Shown here piece after piece: positions 26,090-35,283 of a stretch of DNA of 64,000 nt. The notes beneath the pieces were generated by a model, which was not told the origin of the DNA, did no database searches, and saw only the letters and a list, made by a program, of their open reading frames with translations. Positions within the stretch are counted from its first letter, which is position 1, and every line of letters starts with the position of its first letter. The translations under genes were made by a program, and so were the position numbers. Source of the DNA: Chloroflexota bacterium (GTDB taxonomy: Bacteria > Chloroflexota > Anaerolineae > Aggregatilineales > J027); assembly GCA_013112715.1 (NCBI GenBank), contig JABFGB010000001.1, forward strand, positions 124,001 through 188,000, given 5' to 3'.

Positions 26090-27589
26090 ATGGAAAGCTC
26101 ATCAGATGGCAAAGGAAAATCCCGCCTTCAGGGGCGCAAAAGGGGGCGCTCTGCCGACCGTGCCCGCGAAAGGATTGCGAACACCCAGTTTGACAATGAG
26201 CCAGCGGCCATTGACCACCTGCTTGATTTATTGAATGACCTCGACCCCAAAGCACGCTATCGAGCGGTGACAGCCCTCGGTCGAATGCGTGCCGTCCAAG
26301 CCGTTCCTAAGCTGATGGACATGCTCGACGACCCCGTTCCACAGGTAGCCCAAGTCTGTATACAAGCACTTGGTATGATTGGTGATACCCAAGCAATTCC
26401 TGCACTTATTCCCTTGATAGTTCATCCAGAATTGGGTATGTTTGCGCTAAATTCGCTCCGCAAACTGGGCTACGAACCCAACGAAAACCCGGCTCCCCAA
26501 TTAGACACTTTTTTCGGGGCATCTCGACCACAAGAACCAGTACGGAACGGCATGAACGGCAATAATAACCACTACGGACGCTCTCAAAACCCAAATAATC
26601 ATAATCATAACTCTCGTTCGCGTCAGCCAACCCCGGAAGAAAACGAAATGGATTGGCTGATCACGTCGCTGCGCAGTGATGATCCTGTCGAACGGGCACG
26701 GGCCGCAAAAGCACTTGGCAAACGCGGGGATTGGCGTGCAACAGAACCGCTGATTCGCGCCCTACATGAATCAAAATATGACCCTGATCAAGAAGACCCA
26801 CTTGACCAACTGGGTGATCCGGCGGTTGAGCCACTCATTGAATCGTTGCAAGACGCTGACGCCAGTGTACGTGTATTGGCGGTGATGGCCCTTGCGAAAA
26901 TCGGTGATGGTCGTGCTGCCGAACCACTGGTTGCCGCCCTCAAAGATAGCGATGAATTAGTGCAAATGGCGGTCTGGACAGCCTTGGTAGATATGGGTAA
27001 GCCCGCCGTTGAGCCACTAATTTCGGCCCTCCGCGATAACAACCCAGACGTACAGCGCAGTGCGGCCCTTGCGCTTGGCGAACTGGGTGATGACTTGGCC
27101 GTTGAATCCCTGATCGAAGTGCTGACCGATCTTGACTATCGTGCCCGCAGTGCCGCCGCCAAAGCCCTCGGTCAAATTGGCGATTATCGAGGTGTCCAAG
27201 CCTTGACCATCGCCCTGCGCGACAAAGATGTCACCGTGCGCCGCCGTGCGGCCACCGCACTAGGCGATATTGGTGATCCGCGTGCCATTGAAGCCCTTGT
27301 TTGGGCTATGGACGACCAAGATCATATCGTCGGTCACAGTTCCATTATCGCCCTGCACAATATCATGCGAAAACAAGTGGACCGCTCAATGGAGCGCTTG
27401 ATTAATGATTTGTATCAAGCCAATATGAAAGTCCGGGCTAGTGCCATTGTTGCACTTGGTTCATTGGGTGACAAACGCGCCCTCCAACCCTTAATCGAAA
27501 CGTTGAGTGATCCCAGCACCGAACCCAAGCTGCAATCCCTCATCATTGAATCCATGCGTAAACTACGCCAAGGCCCCGATGCAAGCTAA
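26090..27589 (+). CDS. HEAT-repeat (PBS-lyase type) protein
   Basis: A 499-residue protein of about ten HEAT-like repeats of 31 residues, each close to D-x-x-V-R-x-x-A-A-x-A-L-G-x-I-G-D (RRRAATALGDIGDPRAIEAL is one). A basic N-terminus of about 30 residues (GKGKSRLQGRKRGRSADRAR) and an Asn/His-rich linker at 153-185 (NGNNNHYGRSQNPNNHNHN) split the repeats into two blocks. Such proteins are scaffolds; no enzyme motif is seen. AAAGAGG precedes the ATG. It follows the WD40-TIR gene by 132 bp on the same strand, so co-expression is possible. Confidence 0.85.
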   Translation: MESSSDGKGKSRLQGRKRGRSADRARERIANTQFDNEPAAIDHLLDLLNDLDPKARYRAVTALGRMRAVQAVPKLMDMLDDPVPQVAQVCIQALGMIGDTQAIPALIPLIVHPELGMFALNSLRKLGYEPNENPAPQLDTFFGASRPQEPVRNGMNGNNNHYGRSQNPNNHNHNSRSRQPTPEENEMDWLITSLRSDDPVERARAAKALGKRGDWRATEPLIRALHESKYDPDQEDPLDQLGDPAVEPLIESLQDADASVRVLAVMALAKIGDGRAAEPLVAALKDSDELVQMAVWTALVDMGKPAVEPLISALRDNNPDVQRSAALALGELGDDLAVESLIEVLTDLDYRARSAAAKALGQIGDYRGVQALTIALRDKDVTVRRRAATALGDIGDPRAIEALVWAMDDQDHIVGHSSIIALHNIMRKQVDRSMERLINDLYQANMKVRASAIVALGSLGDKRALQPLIETLSDPSTEPKLQSLIIESMRKLRQGPDAS

Positions 27590-27600
27590 TAGACTCCTCC

Positions 27601-27638
27601 GGTGAAGCGATTCCAAACCACCACATCATCGCTTCACC
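27601..27638. terminator. 11-bp perfect hairpin after the HEAT gene
   Basis: GGTGAAGCGAT (27601-27611) pairs exactly with ATCGCTTCACC (27628-27638), 16-nt loop. No T run follows, so it is a weak or factor-dependent terminator. Confidence 0.5.
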
Positions 27639-27679
27639 CTAACTCATACAATTCTTACCCAACTCGCCTGTTTTCTATC

Positions 27680-27709
27680 TTGACTCCGACCTGTTAACGG
27701 GAGTACAAT
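27680..27709 (+). promoter_or_regulatory. uvrA promoter with a palindrome in the spacer
   Basis: TTGACT (27680-27685), an 18-bp spacer and TACAAT (27704-27709) lie about 98 bp before uvrA. The spacer holds the near-perfect palindrome CCTGTTAACGGG (27690-27701), a good place for a repressor such as a LexA-type SOS regulator. Confidence 0.6.
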
Positions 27710-27806
27710 CGCACATCTGTTCGCTGTCAGGTCAAAGGGTCAACCTGAGGGTGAAATGTTGTCTCCCCTGCCCATCACTACCTTATGATGAACCACAAGA
27801 GGAATC

Positions 27807-30707
27807 ATGCAAGACAAGATTATTGTGCGCGGTGCGCGGGAACACAATCTGAAAAATATTGATGTCGAGATTCCGCGTGATAAGCTGGTTGTGATTACCG
27901 GTCTGTCTGGAAGTGGTAAAAGTTCACTAGCGTTTGACACCATCTTTGCCGAGGGTCAGCGCCGCTATGTTGAAAGCCTCTCCGCCTATGCCCGTCAATT
28001 TTTGGGTCAGATGGAAAAACCCGACGTAGATCAGATTGAGGGTCTCAGTCCCGCCGTCTCGATTGACCAAAAAGGGGTCAGCCACAACCCCCGGTCAACG
28101 GTTGGGACGGTAACAGAAATATACGACTATCTCCGTTTGCTCTACGCGCGTGTCGGCAAACCCCACTGCCCGACCTGTGGCACACCGCTAGAGGCCCAAT
28201 CTGCCCAGCAAATTGTAGATACCGTCGCCGCCTTGCCGGATGGGACTCGTATCCAAGTGCTTGCCCCGATTATCAAAGATCGTAAGGGTAAACATGAAAA
28301 AGTCTTCAAAGATATTCAAGAAGCGGGATTCGTCCGAGCACGGGTCAATGGTGAGGTTTATGAAGTAGATAATCCGCCCGACCTTGACCGTTACAAGATG
28401 CATACGGTTGAAATTGTAGTAGACCGTCTGGTAGTGCGCCATTATGATGACCCCACCAGCGAAGAAGCTCGTAGCGCTATCACCCGCCTGACCGACTCCA
28501 TTGAGACCTCGCTTGAACTAGGCGACGGCTTTGTCATCATCAATGATCTCACCGACAGCAGCAACCCGGTAGATCATGTTTTTAGTGAGCAGTTGGCCTG
28601 CCCGTTTGGGCATGGCAGCTTCCCCGAAGTCGAGCCGCGCACCTTCTCATTTAACAGTCCACATGGCGCGTGTACGGCTTGTCAGGGGTTAGGCGTCAAG
28701 CTCGAAATTGATCCCATACTGGTCATTCCCGATCCTGAATTGAGCCTTGCCGAAGGGGCGATTCAAGCCCAAGCGTGGCCGCAGGGCAAAGATAGCTATA
28801 CCATGCAGATTATCGCCAGCGTGTGTAAGCAGTACGGGATCAACTACAACGCCGCATGGAGCAAACTCACCCCCGACCAGCAGCAGATTATTTTGTATGG
28901 CACCGATTCAGAAAAGGTCGCGGTTGAATATGTTAGCCATGAAGGAGATCGGCGAGTCTATAAGACTCAATTTGAAGGCATCATCCCCAATCTCGCCCGG
29001 CGTTACAACGAAACCACCTCAGATTGGATGCGTGCCCGTATTGAAGAAGTCATGTCGGAACGGCCCTGCCCCACTTGCAATGGCCGCCGCCTCAATCCTT
29101 GGGCGCTCGCCGTCACGATTGCTGGCTTGTCCATCAACGATGTCACGGCCCTGCCCGTCAAACGGCTGGCCGAATGGGTTCATTCATTGTCAGGTGAAAA
29201 TAATGGGCATGTCGCTATCCTCAGTGCCCGCGATGCTGAAATCGCCAAGCAGGTCTTAAAAGAAATCAGCAGTCGCGTCAGTTTTATGGTCAATGTCGGC
29301 CTCGACTATCTAACCCTCAACCGTTCGGCAGGCACGCTCTCCGGTGGTGAGGCCCAGCGTATCCGACTGGCGACACAAATTGGCTCACGGTTGACGGGCG
29401 TCCTATACGTCTTGGATGAACCCTCCATCGGTCTGCATCAGCGGGACAACGAACGCCTGATTAACACCCTCAAAGGGATGCGTGATCTCGGTAACACCCT
29501 CTTGGTCGTCGAACACGACGATGAGACCATGCGGGCCGCCGATTGGCTAATTGATATGGGGCCGGGGGCAGGTGAACATGGTGGTCAGATTATCTCAACT
29601 GGCACGCCCGAACAAGTGATGGATGACCCCAATAGTATCACGGGCGCATTTCTGAGTGGGCGCCGCCGCATCGCCATCCCGCCAACCCGTCGTCCGGGCA
29701 ATGGGCGCAACATCGTCATTCGGGGCGCACGCGAGAACAACCTCAAAAATGTAGATGCCGAGATTCCATTGGGCAAGTTGGTTGTGATTACGGGTGTCAG
29801 CGGGTCGGGCAAATCCTCCTTGATGGTGGACGTGCTGTATAGAAAATTGGCCCAACGGCTCTATGGTAGCCGTGAACGCCCCGGCGACCACGACACGATT
29901 GATGGCATCGAGACGATTGATAAGGTCATCAATATTGACCAAAGCCCGATTGGTCGCACCCCACGTTCCAACCCCGCCACCTATACCAAGATGTTCGATG
30001 ACATCCGCAAGCTGTTTGCTGACCTGCCCGAAAGCAATATTCGGGGCTATTCACAGGGCCGCTTCTCCTTTAATGTAAAGGGTGGGCGCTGTGAAAACTG
30101 CGAAGGTCAAGGGATGCTGCAAATTGAGATGCAGTTTTTGCCGGATGTCTATGTCGTCTGTGATGTCTGTCACGGCAAACGCTATAACCGCGAAACCTTG
30201 CAGGTCAAATATAAGGGCAAGAGCATCGCCGATGTCTTGGATATGACCGTCACCGAGGGCTTGGAATATTTCGAGAATATCCCAACCATCTTCCGTCGCC
30301 TCGAAACTTTAGAGTCAGTCGGGTTGGGTTATATCCGCATTGGGCAACCTGCGACCACCCTCTCCGGCGGGGAGGCCCAGCGTGTCAAACTTAGCCGTGA
30401 ACTCTCGAAAAAAGGGACAGGTGACACTCTGTATGTCCTCGACGAACCCAGCACGGGTCTGCACGCCGCCGACGTGGAACGCCTGATTAATGTGTTGCAA
30501 ACGCTGGTAGATCGTGGCAACAGCGTGCTCATCATCGAACACAACCCCGACATCATCAAGGTTGCCGATTGGCTGATTGATATGGGACCAGAGGGCGGCG
30601 AAGACGGCGGTGAAGTGATCGCAGTCGGCACACCCGAAGAAATTGTCGCCTGTGAACACAGCTACACCGGGCAGTATATCAAGCCCTATCTGATGGGCGA
30701 ACGTTAG
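27807..30707 (+). CDS. uvrA: excinuclease ABC subunit A
   Basis: A 966-residue damage-recognition ATPase of nucleotide excision repair. It has two ABC ATPase modules: Walker A GLSGSGKSSLAF and GVSGSGKSSL, two LSGGEAQR signatures, and Walker B LYVLDEPSIGLHQRDN and LYVLDEPSTGLHAADV. The first zinc module reads ACPFGHGSF followed by HGACTACQG, so one ligand position is shifted; the second is standard (CENCEGQG with CDVCHG). The length is normal. A GAGGA site precedes the ATG. It has its own promoter and is followed by pfkA. Confidence 0.97.
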   Translation: MQDKIIVRGAREHNLKNIDVEIPRDKLVVITGLSGSGKSSLAFDTIFAEGQRRYVESLSAYARQFLGQMEKPDVDQIEGLSPAVSIDQKGVSHNPRSTVGTVTEIYDYLRLLYARVGKPHCPTCGTPLEAQSAQQIVDTVAALPDGTRIQVLAPIIKDRKGKHEKVFKDIQEAGFVRARVNGEVYEVDNPPDLDRYKMHTVEIVVDRLVVRHYDDPTSEEARSAITRLTDSIETSLELGDGFVIINDLTDSSNPVDHVFSEQLACPFGHGSFPEVEPRTFSFNSPHGACTACQGLGVKLEIDPILVIPDPELSLAEGAIQAQAWPQGKDSYTMQIIASVCKQYGINYNAAWSKLTPDQQQIILYGTDSEKVAVEYVSHEGDRRVYKTQFEGIIPNLARRYNETTSDWMRARIEEVMSERPCPTCNGRRLNPWALAVTIAGLSINDVTALPVKRLAEWVHSLSGENNGHVAILSARDAEIAKQVLKEISSRVSFMVNVGLDYLTLNRSAGTLSGGEAQRIRLATQIGSRLTGVLYVLDEPSIGLHQRDNERLINTLKGMRDLGNTLLVVEHDDETMRAADWLIDMGPGAGEHGGQIISTGTPEQVMDDPNSITGAFLSGRRRIAIPPTRRPGNGRNIVIRGARENNLKNVDAEIPLGKLVVITGVSGSGKSSLMVDVLYRKLAQRLYGSRERPGDHDTIDGIETIDKVINIDQSPIGRTPRSNPATYTKMFDDIRKLFADLPESNIRGYSQGRFSFNVKGGRCENCEGQGMLQIEMQFLPDVYVVCDVCHGKRYNRETLQVKYKGKSIADVLDMTVTEGLEYFENIPTIFRRLETLESVGLGYIRIGQPATTLSGGEAQRVKLSRELSKKGTGDTLYVLDEPSTGLHAADVERLINVLQTLVDRGNSVLIIEHNPDIIKVADWLIDMGPEGGEDGGEVIAVGTPEEIVACEHSYTGQYIKPYLMGER

Positions 30708-30715
30708 GTCAATCG

Positions 30716-30743
30716 GCACAAAGTTTATTAGCCCCTTTTGTGC
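30716..30743. repeat. inverted repeat between uvrA and pfkA
   Basis: GCACAAA (30716-30722) pairs with TTTGTGC (30737-30743). The same GGCACAAA is repeated directly at 30792-30799, just before the pfkA ribosome site. It may be a weak uvrA terminator or a regulator site for pfkA. Confidence 0.35.
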
Positions 30744-30810
30744 TGACTGGCGCTAAAATTCGTCCGATGATTAAATAAATTGCGTAAAGTTGGCACAAAA
30801 GAGTTCGATC

Positions 30811-31776
30811 ATGAAAAAAATCGCAGTCCTCACCAGCGGTGGTGATGCCCCCGGCATGAACGCTGCCATTCGCGCTGTCGTCCGTACTGCGCTGGATATG
30901 GGTATGGAAGTTTACGGCATCCGTCGTGGGTATACCGGGATGCTGGCAGGTGATTTTGAACGCATGACCAATCGTGAAGTCAGCGGTATTTTGCAGCGCG
31001 GCGGCACGATCCTTCAAACAGCCCGTAACGAACAATTCAAAACCCCCGAAGGTCAAAAACGCGGCCTCCGTCGGCTCAATGAAGTCGGTGTAGACGGCCT
31101 AGTGGTCATTGGCGGTGATGGCAGCCTCCGGGGTGCCCAAGCCCTTCATAGTCTCAATTTTCCAGTCGTGGGTATCCCCGGCAGCATTGACAATGACATC
31201 TGGGGCACCAACATGAGCATCGGAGTGGATACCGCCCTCAATACCATCTTGGATGCGATTGACAAACTGCGCGACACCGCCACCAGTCACGAACGCGCTT
31301 TCTTGGTCGAGGCAATGGGGCGCAATTGTGGTTATCTGGCCCTGATGAGCGGCATCTTGGGTGGAGCGGAATTAGTCGTCACCCCTGAAAAACCACTGGA
31401 GCTAGAAGAGATCGCCAAAGCCCTCGACGATGCGTATACACGCGGCAAATCCCACGCCATCGGCGTCATCGCCGAAGGTGCAAAATATAACATCACGGAA
31501 GTCGCCAAATATCTTGAAGACCGCACAGTTGGTTTTGAAGTCCGCATGACCATTTTGGGCCATGTCCAGCGTGGAGGCAGCCCATCGGCTTTTGACCGTC
31601 TACTCGCCACCCGGTTAGGTGTAGCTGCTGTTGAACAACTGGCCGCAGGGAATTCGGGAGTTATGGTCGGCCTCGATGGACGCGATATTAGCTGCGCGCA
31701 GATTTCCGATGTCATCAGCAAACAGCGTGGCATCAGTGACCACTATTTTAAGATGGCTGAGGTCTTATCCCGTTGA
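30811..31776 (+). CDS. pfkA: ATP-dependent 6-phosphofructokinase
   Basis: A 321-residue enzyme that phosphorylates fructose 6-phosphate, the committed step of glycolysis. Motifs: TSGGDAPGMNAAIRA, GGDGSLRGA (Gly after GGD favours ATP over pyrophosphate), the catalytic aspartates in PGSIDNDIWGT (with Ser for the usual Thr), EAMGRNCGYLAL and GHVQRGGSPSAFDR. The ATG at 30811 follows AAAAGAG and gives the usual N-terminus MKKIAVLTSGG; a TTG 21 bp upstream is unlikely. It overlaps the next gene by one base (TGATG). Confidence 0.95.
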   Translation: MKKIAVLTSGGDAPGMNAAIRAVVRTALDMGMEVYGIRRGYTGMLAGDFERMTNREVSGILQRGGTILQTARNEQFKTPEGQKRGLRRLNEVGVDGLVVIGGDGSLRGAQALHSLNFPVVGIPGSIDNDIWGTNMSIGVDTALNTILDAIDKLRDTATSHERAFLVEAMGRNCGYLALMSGILGGAELVVTPEKPLELEEIAKALDDAYTRGKSHAIGVIAEGAKYNITEVAKYLEDRTVGFEVRMTILGHVQRGGSPSAFDRLLATRLGVAAVEQLAAGNSGVMVGLDGRDISCAQISDVISKQRGISDHYFKMAEVLSR

Positions 31777-33002
31777 TGCGTCGGATCACATTCGCCCTTG
31801 TACTGGTAAGCCTGTTCATCCTATTGGCAGGCATCCACCACCCCACCCTTGCCCGTCAGAATACCGACGAGGTAGTGCTGGCCTATGTCCACGAAAACAC
31901 CGTGAAATTAGCGGATGCACAGGGTAATCCCATCACCATCGTTGGGCCAGAATTTCAAACAGGCCAAGCGGCCAATTTGCTCTGGACACCCGACGGTGAA
32001 CGGCTCTATATTGCGCGGCGTGATGGCCTCTATGAAACCAGTGCCGAAGGTGGGGCGGCGGTGCGTCTCCCCGGTGATTTCAGCATCACGATGACGCTAG
32101 ATCGGGGTGGCAAATCCATCTACTACATCGAATCCAGCAACCCCGCCGACGCCGATGAACCCGGTTTTATCACCTTCCCTCTGCGTGAAACCAGTTTGCT
32201 CAACATGGGGGGAACGGGGCGCTTGGTGAATTACATTGGCAACTATTCGCTCGGTTCGTCCGATGTGGCGTTGGGCGGGGCGGCTTTTCAATATGCCCGG
32301 GATGGTGGCATTTTGGGAGGTGGTCGTCCACGTTTAATCCCCACCTATGGCACAACCCTATTTTATTCCTGCTGTTTTCCTGATGCGGGCTTAAACGCGA
32401 TTGATATTGCATCCGGCGAGATTCGCGCCTATGACAGCACATTTATCCCCGGCCCATCCGCCATTAATTCCAGCCTATCCCGCTTGGCAGGCCCGACCAT
32501 CAATGGCACGATTCGCGTCATTGACCTGATTACCGCCGGCACGCGCGATTATCCCATCAATTTTGGCGACGTGGAACGTATCGCGTGGGCATTGGATGAC
32601 AGCGCCCTCTATTTAGCGGTGCGGGGCACTCCTAAAGACCCCCTACCCCTCAGTCCGTTAGTGACCTCACCGATTGATGACCGCGAGGCCGATATTTTTG
32701 TCTGGCGCTTGGATTTGGTGACAGGTGGGTTGGTGCAATTGGCGGAACTAGGAGATTTTTACGGGGTGTCTTCGATTGCCGCCACCGATGAGTATGTATT
32801 TTTGACCGTCGTCGAACGCAATGTCGCCCTGATTAACGACCTCAATTCAGGTCGCCTCCCCGCTGACCTCAGCCCCGCCGACCCCCGTCTAACGAGTGAT
32901 TATCTGACAGGCAGCATCTTGTTTCGTGTCCGCACCGATGGCAGCGAAGCCCTCTCGATTTTGGCGGATGTGTGGGGTGTCGTCGCCAAACCGAGGCATT
33001 AA
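31776..33002 (+). CDS. secreted beta-propeller-like protein
   Basis: A 408-residue protein with a signal peptide (FALVLVSLFILLAGIHH) and repeats of the TolB/PD40 propeller type, such as NLLWTPDGERLYIARRDGLY and RIAWALDDSALYLAVRG. No catalytic motif is visible. It probably displays a six- or seven-bladed propeller outside the membrane; its ligand is unknown. Its ATG overlaps the pfkA stop (TGATG), so translation is coupled, although no functional link to glycolysis is evident. Confidence 0.7.
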   Translation: MRRITFALVLVSLFILLAGIHHPTLARQNTDEVVLAYVHENTVKLADAQGNPITIVGPEFQTGQAANLLWTPDGERLYIARRDGLYETSAEGGAAVRLPGDFSITMTLDRGGKSIYYIESSNPADADEPGFITFPLRETSLLNMGGTGRLVNYIGNYSLGSSDVALGGAAFQYARDGGILGGGRPRLIPTYGTTLFYSCCFPDAGLNAIDIASGEIRAYDSTFIPGPSAINSSLSRLAGPTINGTIRVIDLITAGTRDYPINFGDVERIAWALDDSALYLAVRGTPKDPLPLSPLVTSPIDDREADIFVWRLDLVTGGLVQLAELGDFYGVSSIAATDEYVFLTVVERNVALINDLNSGRLPADLSPADPRLTSDYLTGSILFRVRTDGSEALSILADVWGVVAKPRH

Positions 33003-33028
33003 CAAGGCCTTATTCATCCCAAACGTTG

Positions 33029-33190
33029 CTATTTAAAACGCCTTCCTGAATAAGCCGATTTTATGCGTGTCGGGGGCGGAGTTTCCCGGCGCATGATAAT
33101 GTGACTACCCCTTTGACGATCTACTACAAAACCTACCGCTTCGAGAGCTTTCACACATTCTCTTGCCGAAAGTAATGGAGGCTTGGTCAC
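33029..33190 (-). pseudogene. truncated hicA-like toxin gene
   Basis: A 53-codon frame starting GTG at 33190. The first 35 residues are a good HicA N-terminus (LLSARECVKALEAVGFVVDR then QRGSHIIMRRE), including the G-S-H with the catalytic histidine of these mRNA interferases. After this the family pattern (V-P-x-H-x-x-x-x-G-T-L) is lost; the rest is proline/arginine-rich and stops early. No frame restores a normal end, so the toxin is probably inactive. Its GTG overlaps the hicB stop (GTGA). Confidence 0.7.
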
Positions 33191-33396
33191 ACTATCACAA
33201 CAAAAGAATCGTGGGTTTCTTCTGGTATAGGATCGCCATGTGCTTCTAGGGACTCTATATATAGCGCAATCGCCTCTTTGATATTCTCAATCGCCTCTTC
33301 GCGTGTTTTGCCTTGACTGACACATCCCGGCAAACTGGGGCATTCAATCACCCAATACCCATCTTCACCGGGATAAAGAATCACTCGTCTTTCCAT
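33187..33396 (-). CDS. HicB-family antitoxin
   Basis: A 69-residue protein of the HicB type: VILYPGEDGYWVIECPSLPG, then GKTREEAIENIKEAIALYIE. This is the partial RNase-H fold of HicB antitoxins without an added DNA-binding domain. The gene order is antitoxin first, toxin second, with a 4-bp overlap. Since the toxin next to it is truncated, this is probably a relic or may control other HicA proteins. Confidence 0.85.
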   Translation of the reverse strand: MERRVILYPGEDGYWVIECPSLPGCVSQGKTREEAIENIKEAIALYIESLEAHGDPIPEETHDSFVVIV

Positions 33397-33429
33397 TGTT
33401 TTATCCTCAATGACCTATCAATTGAAATA

Positions 33430-33843
33430 CTATTTACAGGGATAGCGCCGAGACTTTATGAGTAATTCTCGCTCGTCTAGAATTTCATCATTATTCAAAT
33501 CAAGCAAAAATACAGTAACACGGCCTTGTGGAGTTAATGGGATTATTCTTGCACCTTCAAGTCGAAAATGGTCGTTCCATTTATCACGACGCGGATTGAA
33601 AAGAAAAGCAACTTCGTCGGTCTCAGGGTCGAAGGAAGCAAAATCACTTCCTTTGTGGCGATTGCAGTTTAAACAGCTATAACAGAGATTCTCTTCGGAG
33701 GTCTTGCCGCGATGTTTCTCGGCAATGATATGGTCAACCTCATGTCCCCAAATATAATCTTCCTGACCAATTAAACAATATTCGCAGCAATAACTCGCCC
33801 GTTCCATAACAAAGCGGCGTAATTGCTCAGGAATGTAGCTCAT
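33430..33843 (-). CDS. HNH endonuclease
   Basis: A 137-residue HNH nuclease. The domain has CEYC at the start, the catalytic EVDHIIAEKHRG with histidine at the metal site, and CLNCNRHKGSDFASFDP, so zinc-binding cysteines and the HNH residues are present. The C-terminal third (VTVFLLDLNNDEILDERELL) is predicted helical. Such single-domain proteins occur near restriction or mobile systems, but many are orphan. Its start overlaps the preceding gene by 17 bp, so they are co-translated. Confidence 0.85.
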   Translation of the reverse strand: MSYIPEQLRRFVMERASYCCEYCLIGQEDYIWGHEVDHIIAEKHRGKTSEENLCYSCLNCNRHKGSDFASFDPETDEVAFLFNPRRDKWNDHFRLEGARIIPLTPQGRVTVFLLDLNNDEILDERELLIKSRRYPCK

Positions 33844-34096
33844 TCTGCTCTTCCATCATTTTGATACGTACCCGTGCTTTGAGCATCGCCATAAAGTGAT
33901 TCATATGCTGCATTTCATCTAGCTCGGAGCTTTCTTGGGGAGTCAGAACTCCTTCGCGGTTTTGCTCTAGCAGGTAACGCAGACGCTCCTGCAAAATATC
34001 GGAAGCGCGAAATTCAATGATTTGTTGAGGGGTCGGATTTGTCGCCAAAAAATCTAACACCTCGTCAGTTATGGTCGAAGTTCGTAGTGTTGCCAT
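33827..34096 (-). CDS. small helical protein coupled to the HNH nuclease
   Basis: An 89-residue, mostly helical, acidic protein (TPQQIIEFRASDILQERLRY, EESSELDEMQHMNHFM-like pattern). It has a very strong ribosome site (AGGAGGT) 6 nt before the ATG and overlaps the HNH gene by 17 bp. I recognise no family; size, charge and coupling suggest a partner or antitoxin-like control protein for the nuclease, which is inference. Confidence 0.6.
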   Translation of the reverse strand: MATLRTSTITDEVLDFLATNPTPQQIIEFRASDILQERLRYLLEQNREGVLTPQESSELDEMQHMNHFMAMLKARVRIKMMEEQNELHS

Positions 34097-34125
34097 CAGA
34101 CACCTCCTAAACTTCTATTCTATCA

Positions 34126-35187
34126 TCAATGCTGGGTCGAGCCGCGCTCCAAACCGGCCAGTAGACTACGCAAGTTGTCGTAATCTTCCAACACACGCCC
34201 TGCCCCACGCGCCACACAGGTCATGGCATCTTCCGCCAGCCACACCCGCACGTTGACTTCATCGGCCACGCGCTCGGTCAACCCTTTCAATTGCGAACCA
34301 CCCCCGGCAAGACAAATTCCGGATTCCATCAGGTCGGCGACCAATTCTGGCGGGGTTTCATCGAGGGCATCCCGAATCGTATCCACCAAAATACCCACTG
34401 ACCCAGAGAGAGCCTCGCGGATTTCAATCGAGGATACTTCCCGCGCTTCCGGCAAGCCACTAATCAGATTACGACCTCGCACCAGCATGGTACGTTCCTC
34501 CAACAGCGGAAAGGCCGAGCCGATTTCGATTTTGACTTTTTCGGCGGTGCGCTCCCCAATCAGCAGGTTATATTTGGAGCGCATATATTGGACAATATCT
34601 TCGTCCATTTCATCGCCCGCCACGCGAATACTGCGACTGATGACGATACCTCCCAACGAAAACACCGCCACTTCGGTTGTCCCACCGCCGATGTCTACAA
34701 TCATGCTGCCGCGTGTCTCTTGAATCGGCAGTCCGGCCCCAATTGCCGCCGCGACGGGTTCTTCAATCAAGAAGGCTTCGCGTGCCCCGGCGCTCATGGT
34801 GGCGTCATACACGGCCCGTTTTTCCACTTCGGTCACGCCAGAGGGAATCCCGACCACCACACGTGGACGCGGAATGGGCACCCAGCTTTGTTGGTGGGCC
34901 TTACCAATAAAATATTCAAGCATCCCCTCAGTAATTTCAAATTCGCTAATGACGCCATCTCGCAAAGGACGCACCACCAAGATTTTATTGGGCACTTTAC
35001 CGGACATTTCTTTGGCTTCCTGCCCAAATGAAAGGGGTCGCCGCGTTTTCTTTTCAATGGCGACATATGAGGGTTCGTTAATCACAATCCCTTTACCGCG
35101 CACACTCACCAATGTGTTCGCCGTGCCGAGATCAATGCCAATGTCTAGGGAAAACAGGCCAAGCAGCCAGTCTAAAGGACTAACCAC
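34126..35187 (-). CDS. mreB: rod-shape-determining protein MreB
   Basis: A 353-residue actin-like ATPase that forms membrane-bound filaments and directs side-wall synthesis. Motifs: phosphate 1 DIGIDLGTANTLV, phosphate 2 VDIGGGTTEVAV, EEPVAAAIGAGLP, and adenosine LAGGGSQLKGL. The start is GTG at 35187 with AGGAGG 10 nt before it. It sits alone, about 22 kb from mreC and mreD, instead of heading the usual mreBCD operon. Confidence 0.95.
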   Translation of the reverse strand: MVSPLDWLLGLFSLDIGIDLGTANTLVSVRGKGIVINEPSYVAIEKKTRRPLSFGQEAKEMSGKVPNKILVVRPLRDGVISEFEITEGMLEYFIGKAHQQSWVPIPRPRVVVGIPSGVTEVEKRAVYDATMSAGAREAFLIEEPVAAAIGAGLPIQETRGSMIVDIGGGTTEVAVFSLGGIVISRSIRVAGDEMDEDIVQYMRSKYNLLIGERTAEKVKIEIGSAFPLLEERTMLVRGRNLISGLPEAREVSSIEIREALSGSVGILVDTIRDALDETPPELVADLMESGICLAGGGSQLKGLTERVADEVNVRVWLAEDAMTCVARGAGRVLEDYDNLRSLLAGLERGSTQH

Positions 35188-35283
35188 GCTGTTTGCGCCT
35201 CCTTATTTCAGGGTTTATAGTCTTAAGAGCGCGGCTATTGTACAGCCGAGCCGTTGTTTATCCAAGAAAGAAATGTACGAGAG

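Noticed and set aside
29595-30719. Long minus-strand frames opposite uvrA
   Set aside because: They are antisense to UvrA zinc and ABC motifs; such mirrored frames are expected at this base composition.
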